From Ruminococcus flavefaciens AE3010 (GTDB lineage Bacteria; Bacillota; Clostridia; Oscillospirales; Ruminococcaceae), in assembly GCF_000526795.1 (NCBI RefSeq), contig NZ_JAGT01000001.1, positions 1,883,001-1,947,000 of the forward strand: a stretch of DNA of 64,000 nt, in the 5' to 3' direction. The position numbers and the translations under genes were made by a program. Positions within the stretch are counted from its first letter, which is position 1. Every line of letters begins with the position of its first letter. Below are positions 1 to 10,600 of this stretch, piece after piece. Under the pieces are notes generated by a model. That model did not search any database. It was not told the DNA's origin and worked only from the letters and a program-made list of their open reading frames with translations.

Positions 1-3000
1 GCTCCAAGCGGTTCTCTGTGCGAAACCAATGAGATATGGGAATCCACACTTCCCGAGCTGACCGACACGCTCGCGGAAAACGCTGCTTTGATAGCAGCTT
101 CTCAATTAGGCTATACCGAAAACGAACAAAATTATACCTTGGGCGACGATGGCTGTACACATAAGAATTACAGCCGTTACGGCGCATGGTTCGGAAATCC
201 GTACGGTGACTGGAACAACATGTTCACCTGTTTCTGTCTGCATTATGCAGGCGTAAATGAAGCAGATATACCGTTAAGCTCGGGCTGCTGGGCATGGTCG
301 CTGAAGCTGAATGAAAAAGGAGTTCTCTCCCCTTTGAACAGAGGCTCTCCAAAACGCGGAGATGTGCTGCTGTTTGATACCGACCTTGACGGTAAGGCAG
401 ACCGCTCGGGAATCATTTTCGATGTTGCCGAGACCTGCTTCATCACTATAGAGGGACAGGTAGACGGAGCTGTAGCGGAATGCAGGCACTCCCCCGATGA
501 TGAGCATATCATAGGCTATGTGCCTGTTGAAACGCCTGAGAATGAAAATGTATCCCTTATTGAGTTCTCGGCGGAAAGCGAGTCGGGAATAAAGGTAGCA
601 GCTTCTGCCGAATTGGGCGTATTCCCCGACGGCACTGAAATGCTTGCGACAGATATACCCCGTGACGAGGCTCTGGGAAAAGCTGCCGATGCTCTCGGCA
701 CAGGAACAGATGAGATAGAGGCAGTTGCCGTTGATATCTCGTTCCTCTCTCCCGACGGCGTCGAGCTTGAACCAACGGACAGCTCTGCGGTCCATGTGGA
801 GATAACTCTCCCCGAAGAGCAGAAACTCAGCGGCGATGAGTTCAATCTTATTCACATTTCCGACAGCGGCGGTACGGAAATAATCGAAAACGCCGAGGTA
901 TCCGAGAACGGCGCGGAGTTTGACGCGGAGAGGTTTTCGATTTATGTTATTACATCGAATGGTGAAATTGAAAAGGATAGGCTTATTATAGATGGAAACA
1001 ATAATTACGTAAATAACTCCTCGGATAATCCCTATGTTGTGACGCTTGGTTCAATGTTTACAGTTGTAGGCTATACAACCGTTCCCCCTGGCGATAATTA
1101 TGATCAAGGTTTTTTATATGGTTGGAATCCAGAAATCATCTCTCGTTGGGGAGATGCTAATAATGCTGCTTCTGCTGACTCTAACGGCTACTATCGTCGT
1201 GAAATAAGATTTAAGGCGAACAAACCTGGCAATACAAAAGTAAGCTTGGATCTTGGAAATGGTAATTATGCAAATTTATACGTTTCTGTTCAAGTTCCTT
1301 CAGAAAGGGATATTTACGTTGTTCGCTGGAATGAAGAAATTGATAAAGATCAGCTTTATACCAAAGATGGTGCCACGTATGTTACTAATTCGCAAAGTAC
1401 CCCTTATCACATCAATGTTGGAGAAACTTTAACACTTGCAGGTTATTCAAGTGTTAATGCGTGGCTATATATGCCTGGTAATATCGTTTTAAGGCAAGAC
1501 GGGAGTACATCTCGTACGTTATCCTATGATACAGATGGCGTAAATCGTACGGTAATGACTGTAACTGGTCAGTCCCCGGGCGTACAAGATATTGTGCTGG
1601 ATGTTGATGGTAATAATAATTATAGAAGTTTCTGGATCGAGGTTCTTCCATCGGATGTTAATTATTCAAATAAGCTTAAAGATATTTATGTAAAAACTGC
1701 TCTTGATGATCGTGATATTGATAAAGTAAATGAATTTCTTGAGTTATTCGGTTTTCCGCATTCAGATGATGGATATGTTTATAATCAAATTTCGACCTAC
1801 GACGGAAAAACAAAATTATATCCTTATCTACTTTCTGTCGGACAATCTGCAATTTTTTATGTAAAAGATTCACCAACATCTACTATGGAATATAAAGCTG
1901 TGAAGCTTCCTATTGTCGGTACAACTGAAAATGATTCTTTTAAGGTAATACTTGGTAATGTTTCAAGCAGCGCAGCAGAGGTAACAGATGATGATTTTAT
2001 TATAACAAAAACAGGTGATGGCGCTGTAAATATCGAGGCGAAATCAAGTGGTTTGTATCGTGTTACTCTTAAAGATAATGATTCGACACTACGTGATTTT
2101 TATATCTATGTTGTTGACAGTAATTTTAAAGATATGACACATTCAGATATAGAGATTTCAGACGGAGGTAAGTATACCATTACCGAGGTTGAAACGGACG
2201 CTTCTACAGGAATAAAAACAACTACGCTTTGGGAGTATGATGCTATAATCAGTGGTGTAAATGATTGTTTCATATATGATAAATCAGATCAAGTTATACA
2301 GAATTATAGTAGTGCAAACAATGACTATACCAACATAGGCGTAGCAGGTTCTACACAATATGAATGGACATCAGAGCCAAGCTTTTCTGGACACTGGGAT
2401 AAAACTTTTGATTACAGCAAAGTTTCTCATGTTGTATTTGATGTTAAGCTTGATTTAACTCCGAATAGCAAAAAAATTTTGGTTGAACATCTGGATGAAA
2501 GTAACAATTGGATCGTGGATACTGATTGGACTTCTGAGTCTTGGTCGGACTCAACTATAACTATTGACAGTGTTCAATACGACTTAGGTGAACAAGACAT
2601 GATAGATGCATTTAATAAATGTCCGAATCACACAGGTTTGGACTTTACGACACGCTCAACAGGTGCTCTTGTTCAGCTGAATGCCCAAAAAGAACTTATA
2701 GGAAGAACTATGCAAGAAAATGAATTTCAATATGAACTCATTGACAGTAATAATGGAAATGTTATCTGGACATCAAAAAATAAAGCAGATGGTAATATTG
2801 AACTGTTTAATCACACATATTCTTCTCCTGGTCGATTTGAATACATTGCACATGAAGTCAATAATTCAAATGATACAGAAACATTATATGATAGCAAAGA
2901 GTATCGGATAATCGTAAATGTTACTGAAAAACAGATTAATGATATTCCGATTCTTTTAGCAGAAATAGAATATCCAGATGGAGTACCGAAATTTACAAAC

Positions 3001-3126
3001 TATCAGACCTACACCCTCCCCTCAACAGGCGGCGGCGGTGTAGTTCCATATATGATAACAGGCTCAGCCATTATCATACTCTCTTTCGCGGCACTTTTGC
3101 AGCGAAAAAGAAAGGAGGATAAATGA
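1..3126 (+). CDS. LPXTG cell-wall-anchored giant surface protein with CHAP/NlpC-like domain (5' partial)
   Basis: The frame is open from base 1, so the gene begins upstream of the window; 1041 residues are visible. The first ~180 residues look like a CHAP/NlpC-P60 cysteine peptidase fold: NMFTCFCLHYAG fits the catalytic-Cys helix and KRGDVLLF the following strand. The usual DH-GI-catalytic-His motif reads DRSGII, so His appears replaced by Arg. A long Ig-like middle follows. Near the C-terminus (about 905-990) a segment resembles the streptococcal pilin isopeptide-linkage (FctA/Spy0128) domain. The protein ends LPSTGG, a hydrophobic helix and RKRKEDK, a standard sortase signal. It is the first visible gene of the pilus operon and overlaps the region of the next start, so it is probably the tip or accessory pilin. 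The enzymatic role is doubtful. The middle is AT-richer than the 5' part, suggesting a mosaic origin. Confidence 0.85.
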   Translation, partial: APSGSLCETNEIWESTLPELTDTLAENAALIAASQLGYTENEQNYTLGDDGCTHKNYSRYGAWFGNPYGDWNNMFTCFCLHYAGVNEADIPLSSGCWAWSLKLNEKGVLSPLNRGSPKRGDVLLFDTDLDGKADRSGIIFDVAETCFITIEGQVDGAVAECRHSPDDEHIIGYVPVETPENENVSLIEFSAESESGIKVAASAELGVFPDGTEMLATDIPRDEALGKAADALGTGTDEIEAVAVDISFLSPDGVELEPTDSSAVHVEITLPEEQKLSGDEFNLIHISDSGGTEIIENAEVSENGAEFDAERFSIYVITSNGEIEKDRLIIDGNNNYVNNSSDNPYVVTLGSMFTVVGYTTVPPGDNYDQGFLYGWNPEIISRWGDANNAASADSNGYYRREIRFKANKPGNTKVSLDLGNGNYANLYVSVQVPSERDIYVVRWNEEIDKDQLYTKDGATYVTNSQSTPYHINVGETLTLAGYSSVNAWLYMPGNIVLRQDGSTSRTLSYDTDGVNRTVMTVTGQSPGVQDIVLDVDGNNNYRSFWIEVLPSDVNYSNKLKDIYVKTALDDRDIDKVNEFLELFGFPHSDDGYVYNQISTYDGKTKLYPYLLSVGQSAIFYVKDSPTSTMEYKAVKLPIVGTTENDSFKVILGNVSSSAAEVTDDDFIITKTGDGAVNIEAKSSGLYRVTLKDNDSTLRDFYIYVVDSNFKDMTHSDIEISDGGKYTITEVETDASTGIKTTTLWEYDAIISGVNDCFIYDKSDQVIQNYSSANNDYTNIGVAGSTQYEWTSEPSFSGHWDKTFDYSKVSHVVFDVKLDLTPNSKKILVEHLDESNNWIVDTDWTSESWSDSTITIDSVQYDLGEQDMIDAFNKCPNHTGLDFTTRSTGALVQLNAQKELIGRTMQENEFQYELIDSNNGNVIWTSKNKADGNIELFNHTYSSPGRFEYIAHEVNNSNDTETLYDSKEYRIIVNVTEKQINDIPILLAEIEYPDGVPKFTNYQTYTLPSTGGGGVVPYMITGSAIIILSFAALLQRKRKEDK

Positions 3127-3176
3127 TCTCTCCTTACGCAGAAACCAAACAAAATTTAATTATGAAAGGTGATATT

Positions 3177-4865
3177 ATGAGAAAAAATTTTAAAAGCTTA
3201 TCAGCGATATTAATGACTTCCGTACTTGCTGTTTCAGCAGGTTCAATGGCTATGCCCGCTTTTGCGGATTATACGATCACTATGTCCTCAACTGAAAATC
3301 ATACATACACTGCATATCAGATATTCGATGGTGATCTTCATGAATCAGGCGGTACAAAAACACTTTCAAATGTTACATGGGGTGCAAACATAAACGGTGC
3401 TGCATTTCTGACTGCTCTTCAAGGTTCATCAGATTTTGGCGCTACAAATCCTTTTACAGGAAAAACAACAGCTGCACAAGTTGCAAGTATAATTGATGGG
3501 TGGAATGATACTACAGATGCATCTAAAATAAAGGCTTTTGCAAAGCTTGCAGCTGCAAATCTCAATACAACAGCCGGGGTAAGCGGAACAGGATCTATCA
3601 GTATTGGTGCAGCTAATGCAGGTTACTATCTTATCAAGGATACAACTACATCAATGCCAAATGGAGGAACATATTCTGATTTTATACTCGAGGTTGTTTC
3701 TGATGTTACAGTTGCTGCAAAGGATGAAACCGTTACATCAGAAAAGAAAGTGACTGACAAAAACGACTCCACAGGCGCGACGGTGGGAAACCAGACTACC
3801 GCTGACTATGACATCGGCGATGATGTTCCCTATGTACTGACATTTACTCTTCCAACAAAGTATGCTGAGTATTCCAAGTATCCGATAACATTCACCGATG
3901 ATATGTGCGCAGGTCTTACATATAATGGTGACGCTAAGATATACTATGGAAAAAACTCAGGGGGTACCATTACGTATGATGACGGTACCGCACTCGGTGC
4001 TTCTTTCACATCAACGGATATATCATCATCAGATGCATACAATGGTGGAAAAAGATATACTTATACAATTGCCGACTTGAAAGCTACACAGGCATCTGCT
4101 ACTGCTGGCACTAATTTAGCTACTCTTGGTGCAGGTGATGTAATAAAGATCGAATATACTGCAAAGCTTAATTCAAATGCTGTTGTCGGCAGTGCAGGTA
4201 ACCCCAACAAGTACAATGTAACATTTGCTAACGATCCGAACTGGTATGATGACGGCACTGGACCACAGCCTGATAATCCGCCAACCGGTAATACACCTCC
4301 CAAAGAAAACAAAGTTTATACATACAAGGTAGTTCTTAATAAAACAGATGGAACCAATGCACTTACTGGTGCAGATTTTGAACTTTACAAGTTTGTGGTT
4401 GATACAACAGGAACAGATTCATATACATCAGGCGGAACAACATATAACGGTACATGGACAAATGTTACAGCATTAAATTCCGGTACGGATAAACCTACTA
4501 AAGCAAAAACAGCTTCTGGCTCAGTAGTTAATTCAGTATTCACATTCAGCGGTATTGACGATGGTCACTACAAGCTTGTGGAGACTGCAACACCTCCAGG
4601 ATATAACTCAATAGATGATATTGAGTTTGATATAACACCTACTGCTGACGGTGATTTAGATGATGTTTCAGTAACAAATCTTTCACTTACAGCTGATGAT
4701 ACAGCAGGTTCATTAACAGGTGACGTTGTCAATAGTCAGGGCGTAATCCTTCCGGGCACAGGCGGCATGGGTACAACAGTATTCTACATCGTCGGTGGAC
4801 TGCTTGTAGCAGGCGCACTGGTACTTCTTATCGTAAAGAAGAGAATGAATATCAAGGAAAAGTAA
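3177..4865 (+). CDS. LPXTG backbone (major) pilin, isopeptide-forming
   Basis: A 562-residue secreted protein. MRKNFKSLSAILMTSVLAVS...AFA is a clear signal peptide. A SpaA/FimA-like D1-D2 region is followed by a Cna-B fold (about 375-500) with the E-box-like YKLVETATPPGYN, whose Glu normally catalyses an intramolecular Lys-Asn isopeptide bond. It ends LPGTGG, a membrane helix and KKRMNIKEK. Size and order match backbone pilins polymerised by class C sortases; the class C sortase gene follows directly. Start choice: AAAGGTG sits just upstream of ATG 3177, which starts the signal peptide. An in-frame ATG at 3123 overlaps the previous stop (ATGA) and has a strong AAAGGAGG, but would add 18 charged residues before the signal, so translational coupling there is possible. 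I do not see a clear YPKN pilin motif. Confidence 0.9.
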   Translation: MRKNFKSLSAILMTSVLAVSAGSMAMPAFADYTITMSSTENHTYTAYQIFDGDLHESGGTKTLSNVTWGANINGAAFLTALQGSSDFGATNPFTGKTTAAQVASIIDGWNDTTDASKIKAFAKLAAANLNTTAGVSGTGSISIGAANAGYYLIKDTTTSMPNGGTYSDFILEVVSDVTVAAKDETVTSEKKVTDKNDSTGATVGNQTTADYDIGDDVPYVLTFTLPTKYAEYSKYPITFTDDMCAGLTYNGDAKIYYGKNSGGTITYDDGTALGASFTSTDISSSDAYNGGKRYTYTIADLKATQASATAGTNLATLGAGDVIKIEYTAKLNSNAVVGSAGNPNKYNVTFANDPNWYDDGTGPQPDNPPTGNTPPKENKVYTYKVVLNKTDGTNALTGADFELYKFVVDTTGTDSYTSGGTTYNGTWTNVTALNSGTDKPTKAKTASGSVVNSVFTFSGIDDGHYKLVETATPPGYNSIDDIEFDITPTADGDLDDVSVTNLSLTADDTAGSLTGDVVNSQGVILPGTGGMGTTVFYIVGGLLVAGALVLLIVKKRMNIKEK

Positions 4866-4937
4866 TTTCCTAAATTTGCAGTATTGCGGCGGTAAGGCTT
4901 GTCCCTCCGCCGCAGATATTGCGGCAGGGAGGAGCCG

Positions 4938-5771
4938 ATGAAAAAACATTTTTTCAGCATTGCAATTTTCATAATGTTTATCGTCGGATTGTCCGTGCTG
5001 CTATATCCAGCAATCAGCGAATATATCAACTCCAAGCACGCTTCCCGTGTAATATCCGCATACAACGAGAAGCTCAGCGATTCCTCGGAGGAAGAGCTTG
5101 AGGCTGTCTTCGCAAAGGCTGAGGATTACAACAAAAGACTTAACGCCAATCCCTCTGCGTTCTTCGATCCCTCTCTGGTTAGCGGGTACGAGGATACTCT
5201 CGATATTACGGGAACAGGTATCATGGGCTATATCGACATCGACAAGATCAATGTGGAGCTTCCCATATACCACGGAGTCGGAAAGGAAGTTCTTCAGATC
5301 GGCGCAGGACACCTGTCGGGAACGAGCCTCCCCGTCGGCGGAAGCTCCACTCACAGTGTACTCTCCGGACACAGAGGACTTCCCAGCGCAAAGCTCTTCA
5401 CAGATCTGGACGAGCTTGAGATCGGTGATGTATTCACTGTGACTATACTCAACAGGTGCTTTACCTATCAGATAGACCGGATAAAGGTAGTTCTCCCCGA
5501 GGAGTATGACGATCTCCGCATTGTTGACGGCAAGGACTACTGCACTCTCCTGACCTGTACTCCATACGGCATCAATTCCCACAGGCTTCTCGTCAGAGGA
5601 GTTCGCATAGAAAACATCGAGGAGAAAAAGGTGGGAGTATTCGTTAAGAACGAAGCATTCAGGATCGATCCGCTGATAGTAGCTCCTATCGCAGCCATAC
5701 CGCTGCTCATTATAACATTCACGCTGATATTCATCAGCGATAAGCGTCAAAGGAAAAAGACAAAGAAATGA
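4938..5771 (+). CDS. srtC: Class C (pilin-polymerising) sortase
   Basis: A 277-residue membrane transpeptidase that joins pilin subunits through LPXTG Thr and pilin Lys. It has an N-terminal helix (FFSIAIFIMFIVGLSVLLY), a lid-like FDPSL about 40 residues before the fold, catalytic His in LSGHRGL, catalytic Cys in TLLTCTPYG and Arg in SHRLLVRG, then a C-terminal membrane helix and basic tail. The two membrane segments and the lid are typical of class C. Start ATG 4938 follows GGGAGGAG; an upstream in-frame start at 4899 lacks this. It lies 72 bp after the backbone pilin and 30 bp before the minor pilin, so the substrate is almost certainly those two proteins. Confidence 0.93.
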   Translation: MKKHFFSIAIFIMFIVGLSVLLYPAISEYINSKHASRVISAYNEKLSDSSEEELEAVFAKAEDYNKRLNANPSAFFDPSLVSGYEDTLDITGTGIMGYIDIDKINVELPIYHGVGKEVLQIGAGHLSGTSLPVGGSSTHSVLSGHRGLPSAKLFTDLDELEIGDVFTVTILNRCFTYQIDRIKVVLPEEYDDLRIVDGKDYCTLLTCTPYGINSHRLLVRGVRIENIEEKKVGVFVKNEAFRIDPLIVAPIAAIPLLIITFTLIFISDKRQRKKTKK

Positions 5772-5801
5772 TCTATACCGAACAGTTAGCAGGGTGATAA
5801 G

Positions 5802-6836
5802 ATGTCAGAAAAGAAAAACAGAATATTTTCAGTGCTGCTGAGTCTGCTTTGCATATTCATGCTTCTGGCTTCTGTCATGCCTGACAGCCGCGCAGCAGAG
5901 ACAAATTCCTCTGTCACTCTTGTATGTGCACAGGACAGCGTAAAGGTCTCATCTATGTACTGGAAGATATACAAGGTCGGTGAACGCCGTGACGGCAGAT
6001 TCGTACTCACAGGAAAATTTGCTGGATACCCCGTTGATATGAACGACCTTGATACAGATACCGTCCGCGGTATCGCTCAGGCTCTGGAGAGCTTCATCAT
6101 AGGCGACAGCATAGAAGCTCATTCAACGGGACTGACCAACTCTGACGGAACAGTCGTATTCAGCGGTCTTGACAGCGGACTCTATCTTGCTGTAGCCAAA
6201 AAAGTAAAAAAAGGCGAAACGTCATACATGGCAACTCCCCTGCTGTTCGAGATAAAGGAGGACGGCTCGGCTGAGAAAGCCTTCCCCAAGATATACAGCA
6301 CCATTACCCTTGAAGGCTCAGTGGGCAGCTATACCGTAAAAAAGGTATGGGTGGACAACGACGACTCCTATGAGGCACGCCCAGTAAACGTAACGGTAGA
6401 CCTGTTCAAGGACGGAGAGCTTTATGATACGGTAGTTCTCGACGAGTCCTCAAACTGGCAGCACCGCTGGAACACTCTCGAGCTCGATTCGGAATGGCGC
6501 GTGCTGGAGCGCAATATCCCTGTAAAATACGCAGTTCTTGTGGATTATAACTCCAAGCAGTTCCTTATAAAGAACTCCTATGCTCCCGAAATGCTTATCG
6601 AGGGCGGAAGCCAGACAGCAACGACGACCACTGCACCTGTCACTGTGACGTCAGGCAGTACCTCCTCCACATCGGCCGCGACTACTGCAACTGCCACAGT
6701 TACTACAGCATCAGGCTCGTCACTTCCACAAACGGGACAGCTCTGGTGGCCTGTGCTGCCCCTTGCACTTGGCGGCATGACGCTGATATGCATAGGCTTG
6801 CTTTCGGGAAAGAAGAATAAAAACGATGAGAGCTAA
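5802..6836 (+). CDS. LPXTG minor pilin with Cna-B-type domains
   Basis: A 344-residue protein with a signal peptide (to about DSRAAE). A first beta domain resembles pilin N-domains (FAGYPVDMNDL, VFSGLDSGLYLAVAKKV), and FPKIY may be the Lys-containing pilin motif. A second Cna-B-like module starts YTVKKVWVDNDDSYEARPVNVTV, a common wording of Cna-B repeats. A Ser/Thr-rich linker leads to LPQTG, a membrane helix and KKNKNDES. It sits between two sortase genes in the same operon, and its stop overlaps the next start by 11 bp. The likely role is a basal or ancillary pilin. Confidence 0.88.
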   Translation: MSEKKNRIFSVLLSLLCIFMLLASVMPDSRAAETNSSVTLVCAQDSVKVSSMYWKIYKVGERRDGRFVLTGKFAGYPVDMNDLDTDTVRGIAQALESFIIGDSIEAHSTGLTNSDGTVVFSGLDSGLYLAVAKKVKKGETSYMATPLLFEIKEDGSAEKAFPKIYSTITLEGSVGSYTVKKVWVDNDDSYEARPVNVTVDLFKDGELYDTVVLDESSNWQHRWNTLELDSEWRVLERNIPVKYAVLVDYNSKQFLIKNSYAPEMLIEGGSQTATTTTAPVTVTSGSTSSTSAATTATATVTTASGSSLPQTGQLWWPVLPLALGGMTLICIGLLSGKKNKNDES

Positions 6837-7464
6837 ATTCCGCCGATCATGTATCATCACAGGTGCTTCCCTGATATTTATCGCCCTTTGTCTGTGTGTT
6901 TTCAATATCAATGAGAGCAGAACGGCGGCTAAGCGCTCACAGTCCGCTCTTACCGAGCTGAGAACAGCAATTGAAAAGGTCACAGAGTCCACCGCACAGC
7001 CCAATACCGACGACACGGAGGACGACCTCTTCGTTCAGTACGAGGAGCCTGCTCCTGCGGAAATGCCCACCGTCAGCATTGGCGATACGGGCTACTGCGG
7101 CTATCTTACCATATCGGAGCTTGGACTGGAGCTGCCCGTGATAAACGATTTCAGCTACGGCGCACTGAATACTGCTCCATGCAGGTACAGCGGCTGCACC
7201 GAAAGCGGCGACCTTATCATAGCAGCCCATAACTTCAGCAGCCATTTCGGACGGCTGGGCAGCCTTTCCGACGGAGCTGAAATAGTCTTTACCGACTGCA
7301 GCGGAAGAGCTTTCCACTATAACATTATAAGCATCGAAGAGATCCGCGGCGATGATGTTGATGCCATGCTGGGCAAGGACGATGACCCGTGGGACATGAC
7401 ACTTTTTACCTGTACCCTCAGCGGCAGAAGCAGGATAACTGTCCGCGCAAAACTAACATATTGA
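6826..7464 (+). CDS. Second sortase, short form, last gene of the pilus operon
   Basis: A 212-residue sortase with one N-terminal membrane helix and no C-terminal helix. Catalytic residues fit: His in LIIAAHNFSSHFG, Cys in MTLFTCTLSG, and Arg in SGRSRITVRAKL. The absence of lid and second helix sets it apart from the class C enzyme upstream; it may be the housekeeping-type enzyme that fixes the finished pilus to the wall, or polymerise the minor pilin. It overlaps the minor pilin by 11 bp and is followed at once by a strong terminator, so it closes the operon. Exact sortase class is uncertain. Confidence 0.87.
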   Translation: MRAKFRRSCIITGASLIFIALCLCVFNINESRTAAKRSQSALTELRTAIEKVTESTAQPNTDDTEDDLFVQYEEPAPAEMPTVSIGDTGYCGYLTISELGLELPVINDFSYGALNTAPCRYSGCTESGDLIIAAHNFSSHFGRLGSLSDGAEIVFTDCSGRAFHYNIISIEEIRGDDVDAMLGKDDDPWDMTLFTCTLSGRSRITVRAKLTY

Positions 7465-7466
7465 GC

Positions 7467-7503
7467 AAAGCTCCCTGACACTTATTTGTCAGGGAGCTTT
7501 TAT
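7467..7503 (+). terminator. Rho-independent terminator of pilus operon
   Basis: A 14-bp perfect stem (AAAGCTCCCTGACA and its complement) with a 6-nt loop, followed by T-rich sequence, 3 nt after the last sortase stop. Confidence 0.95.
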
Positions 7504-7580
7504 TGATTTACACATTTACAATACAACATATCATGCAGATTATATATACTTACGAATAAATCATGAATTCAAACAAAATA

Positions 7581-7637
7581 TTTTCAACCTTTTCTGTAAT
7601 TTTGTGGGTTGTCTCGCAGGAAAATATGAGTTACAAT
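7581..7637 (+). promoter_or_regulatory. Promoter and shared motif upstream of the GH127/146-like gene
   Basis: TTTTCAACCT at 7581-7590, then TTGTGGGTTG at 7602-7611 running into a -35 TTGTCT (7609-7614), a 17-nt spacer and -10 TACAAT (7632-7637), 37 bp before the start codon. The same two words and the same geometry recur at 18481-18567. CAACC and GGTTG are complementary half-sites, so a repressor or activator site is plausible (inference). Confidence 0.6.
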
Positions 7638-7673
7638 ATTGGTGGATATTAAAATTTAAAGGAGGAATTTCTT

Positions 7674-10600
7674 ATGTTATCAAAACTTCCCTCTCGTCTG
7701 ACTTCATTTGGAATTGCTGCCGCTATGATGTGTTCTTTCACCAACTTGCCAATACCAAGCATCTCGGCGGCTGAGGACGCAAACATCCGCAATTTCAGCA
7801 TCTCAGACGTGACCATGACTGACGCATACAGCGTCAACGCTTTCAACAAGGAGCTTGATTATCTCCTTGCATTCGACACCAACAGGCTCCTCGCAGGCTT
7901 CCGCGAAAACGCAGGTCTCAACACCAACGGCGCAAAGCGCTACGGCGGCTGGGAAAACACCAACATTGCAGGTCACTCGGTAGGTCACTATATGACTGCC
8001 ATCGCGCAGGCATATCAGAATCCTTCCATTACCGAGGAACAGCGCTCGGCTCTGTACAAGAGAATGACCACCCTTATCGACGGTCTCAGACAGTGCCAGA
8101 AGAGCTCAAAGGGCAAACCGGGTCTTATCTGGGCTGCCTCCCACCCCAACGGCACAGGCGTTGAGGTACAGTTTGACAACGTTGAAGCAGGCAAGTCCAA
8201 CATCATCAGCGAAGCCTGGGTGCCATGGTACACCATGCACAAGCTCATCGCAGGTATAGTCGATATCTACGACGCAACAGGCTATGCTACCGCAAAGGAC
8301 TTAGGCTCTGACCTGGGCGACTGGGTATACAACCGCTGTAAAACATGGAACGACCAGAAGCACCGCACTGTACTCTCTATCGAGTACGGCGGAATGAACG
8401 ACTGTATGTACGAGCTGTACCGCATAACAGGCAAGGACAATCACGCTGTTGCAGCTCATTATTTCGATGACACAAATCTCCATGAGCAGATCCTAAAGGG
8501 CGGAGCTAACGTGCTCAACGGCAAACACGCCAACACCACTATCCCTAAGTTCCTCGGAGCTCTAAAGCGCTATACCGTAGCTCACGGCAAGACCATAAAC
8601 GGCGAAAAGGTTGACGCTACACGCCAGCTTCAGTACGCAGAAGCTTTCTGGGATATGGTAGTAAACCACCACACCTATATCACAGGCGGAAACAGTGAGT
8701 GGGAGCACTTCGGCATGGACGATATTCTTGACAAGGAGCGTACAAACTGCAACTGCGAGACCTGTAACTCATACAATATGCTCAAGCTCAGCCGCGAGCT
8801 GTTCAAGATAACAGGCGACAGCAAATATATGGATTTCTATGAGAACACCTACTATAACTCGATTCTCTCATCACAGAATCCAGAAACAGGTATGACTACC
8901 TACTTCCAGCCTATGGCTACAGGCTACTTCAAGGTATACAGCTCACGCTTTGACCACTTCTGGTGCTGTACAGGAAGCGGTATGGAAAACTTCAGCAAGC
9001 TGGGCGACACTATCTATATGCACGGCGACGATACTCTCTATGTAAATATGTATCAGAGCTCTATACTCAACTGGGCTGACAAGAATATGAAGATAACCCA
9101 GAAGAGCAATATCCCCAACAGCGATACAACGTCCTTCACTATCGACGGCAGCGGCGCAGTTGACTTCCGCTTCCGTATCCCTGACTGGAAGGCAGGCAAT
9201 ATGACTGTCAAGGTTGACGGCGAAAAGTACTCCTACAAGACAGTTGACGGCTATGCTCAGGTAACAGGCGACTTCAAGAGCGGCGACGTTATCGAGCTGA
9301 CTATACCCGAGGAGGTCAAGGCTTACTCACTCCCAGACAAGAACACGGTATACGGCTTCAAGTACGGTCCTGTGGTACTCAGCGCAGAGCTGGGCAAGCA
9401 GAACATGGCTACAGGCTCAACAGGTATGTGGGTAACTATCCCCAAGGATAAGGTGACTCCCTCAGAGAATATCCGTATCTCCGACAACAGCACAACTGTC
9501 AATACCTTTATGACAGACATCAACGAACACCTTGTAAGAGACGGCAGCTCCCTGAACTTCAAGCTCACAGGCACTGACCACGACCTTACATTCTCACCTC
9601 ATTATCAGCAGTACCAGCAGCGCTACGGCATCTACTGGAACTTCCAGAGCAGCAGCACCGCTGTTGACCGTCCTGCACGTTCAAAGTCCACTGTTACCGA
9701 TACGGTACAGCCCGGCTACGGACAGTATGAGAACGACAACCTCCACGATATGCAGGAGACTAACACTCAGGGCATCACCGACGACAGCACCTACCGCTAC
9801 GCTAAGAGCGGCGGTTCGTTCAGCTACCGCATGGCTATCGACAAGGAAGCTCCCTACACTATGCTTACCGTTAAGTTCCGCAAGGCTGACAACGGCAAGT
9901 CCATAAGGATAGTTGTGGGCGATACAGTGCTCTATGCAGGAACTCTCGATTATAAGGGCAGCAGCGACGTTTACGACGTAAAGCTCATCGTTCCGCAGGA
10001 GGTCATCGACAAAAACGTCAAGGCAATAACTGCCGACGGCACAGACTATGACGTTCTCACAGTTACATTCTCCTCCAACGACGATAAGGAGTCCGCAAAG
10101 GTATGCGACTTCATATACATGACAGCCGTTAAGCCCCTCTACGAATACGACAGCAGCATTGCCTACTTCGTGGACTGCGGCGACCACAACACCTACACAC
10201 TCTCGGGCAAGGACAAGCTTGGCTACTACAACAGCGTTACCGAGCAGCTTTACGGTCCCGACGAAGTAACAGGCGCTGAGTGGGGACTTATCGACGACGC
10301 CACCGACCAGTACGACGGCAGCAAGAACAGCGCAGGCATCTATACTGCCAATACATGGTGCGACGAGCGCAACACTGGCGACGGCAGAGACAAGACCGCA
10401 TCATTCCGCTACACAAAGAACCAGTACGAAAACAACATCGACCGTCATCTGGACTACGGCTTTACTCTCCCCAACGGAAAGTACTCCGTGGAGATGTGCT
10501 TCAGCGACCCGTGGAGCTGCTCAACATCTCCCACAGTTTACGCAAACTATGGCACGGACGACCAGAAGATAATCGCTGAGAACTGTGCAACCAACGGTTC

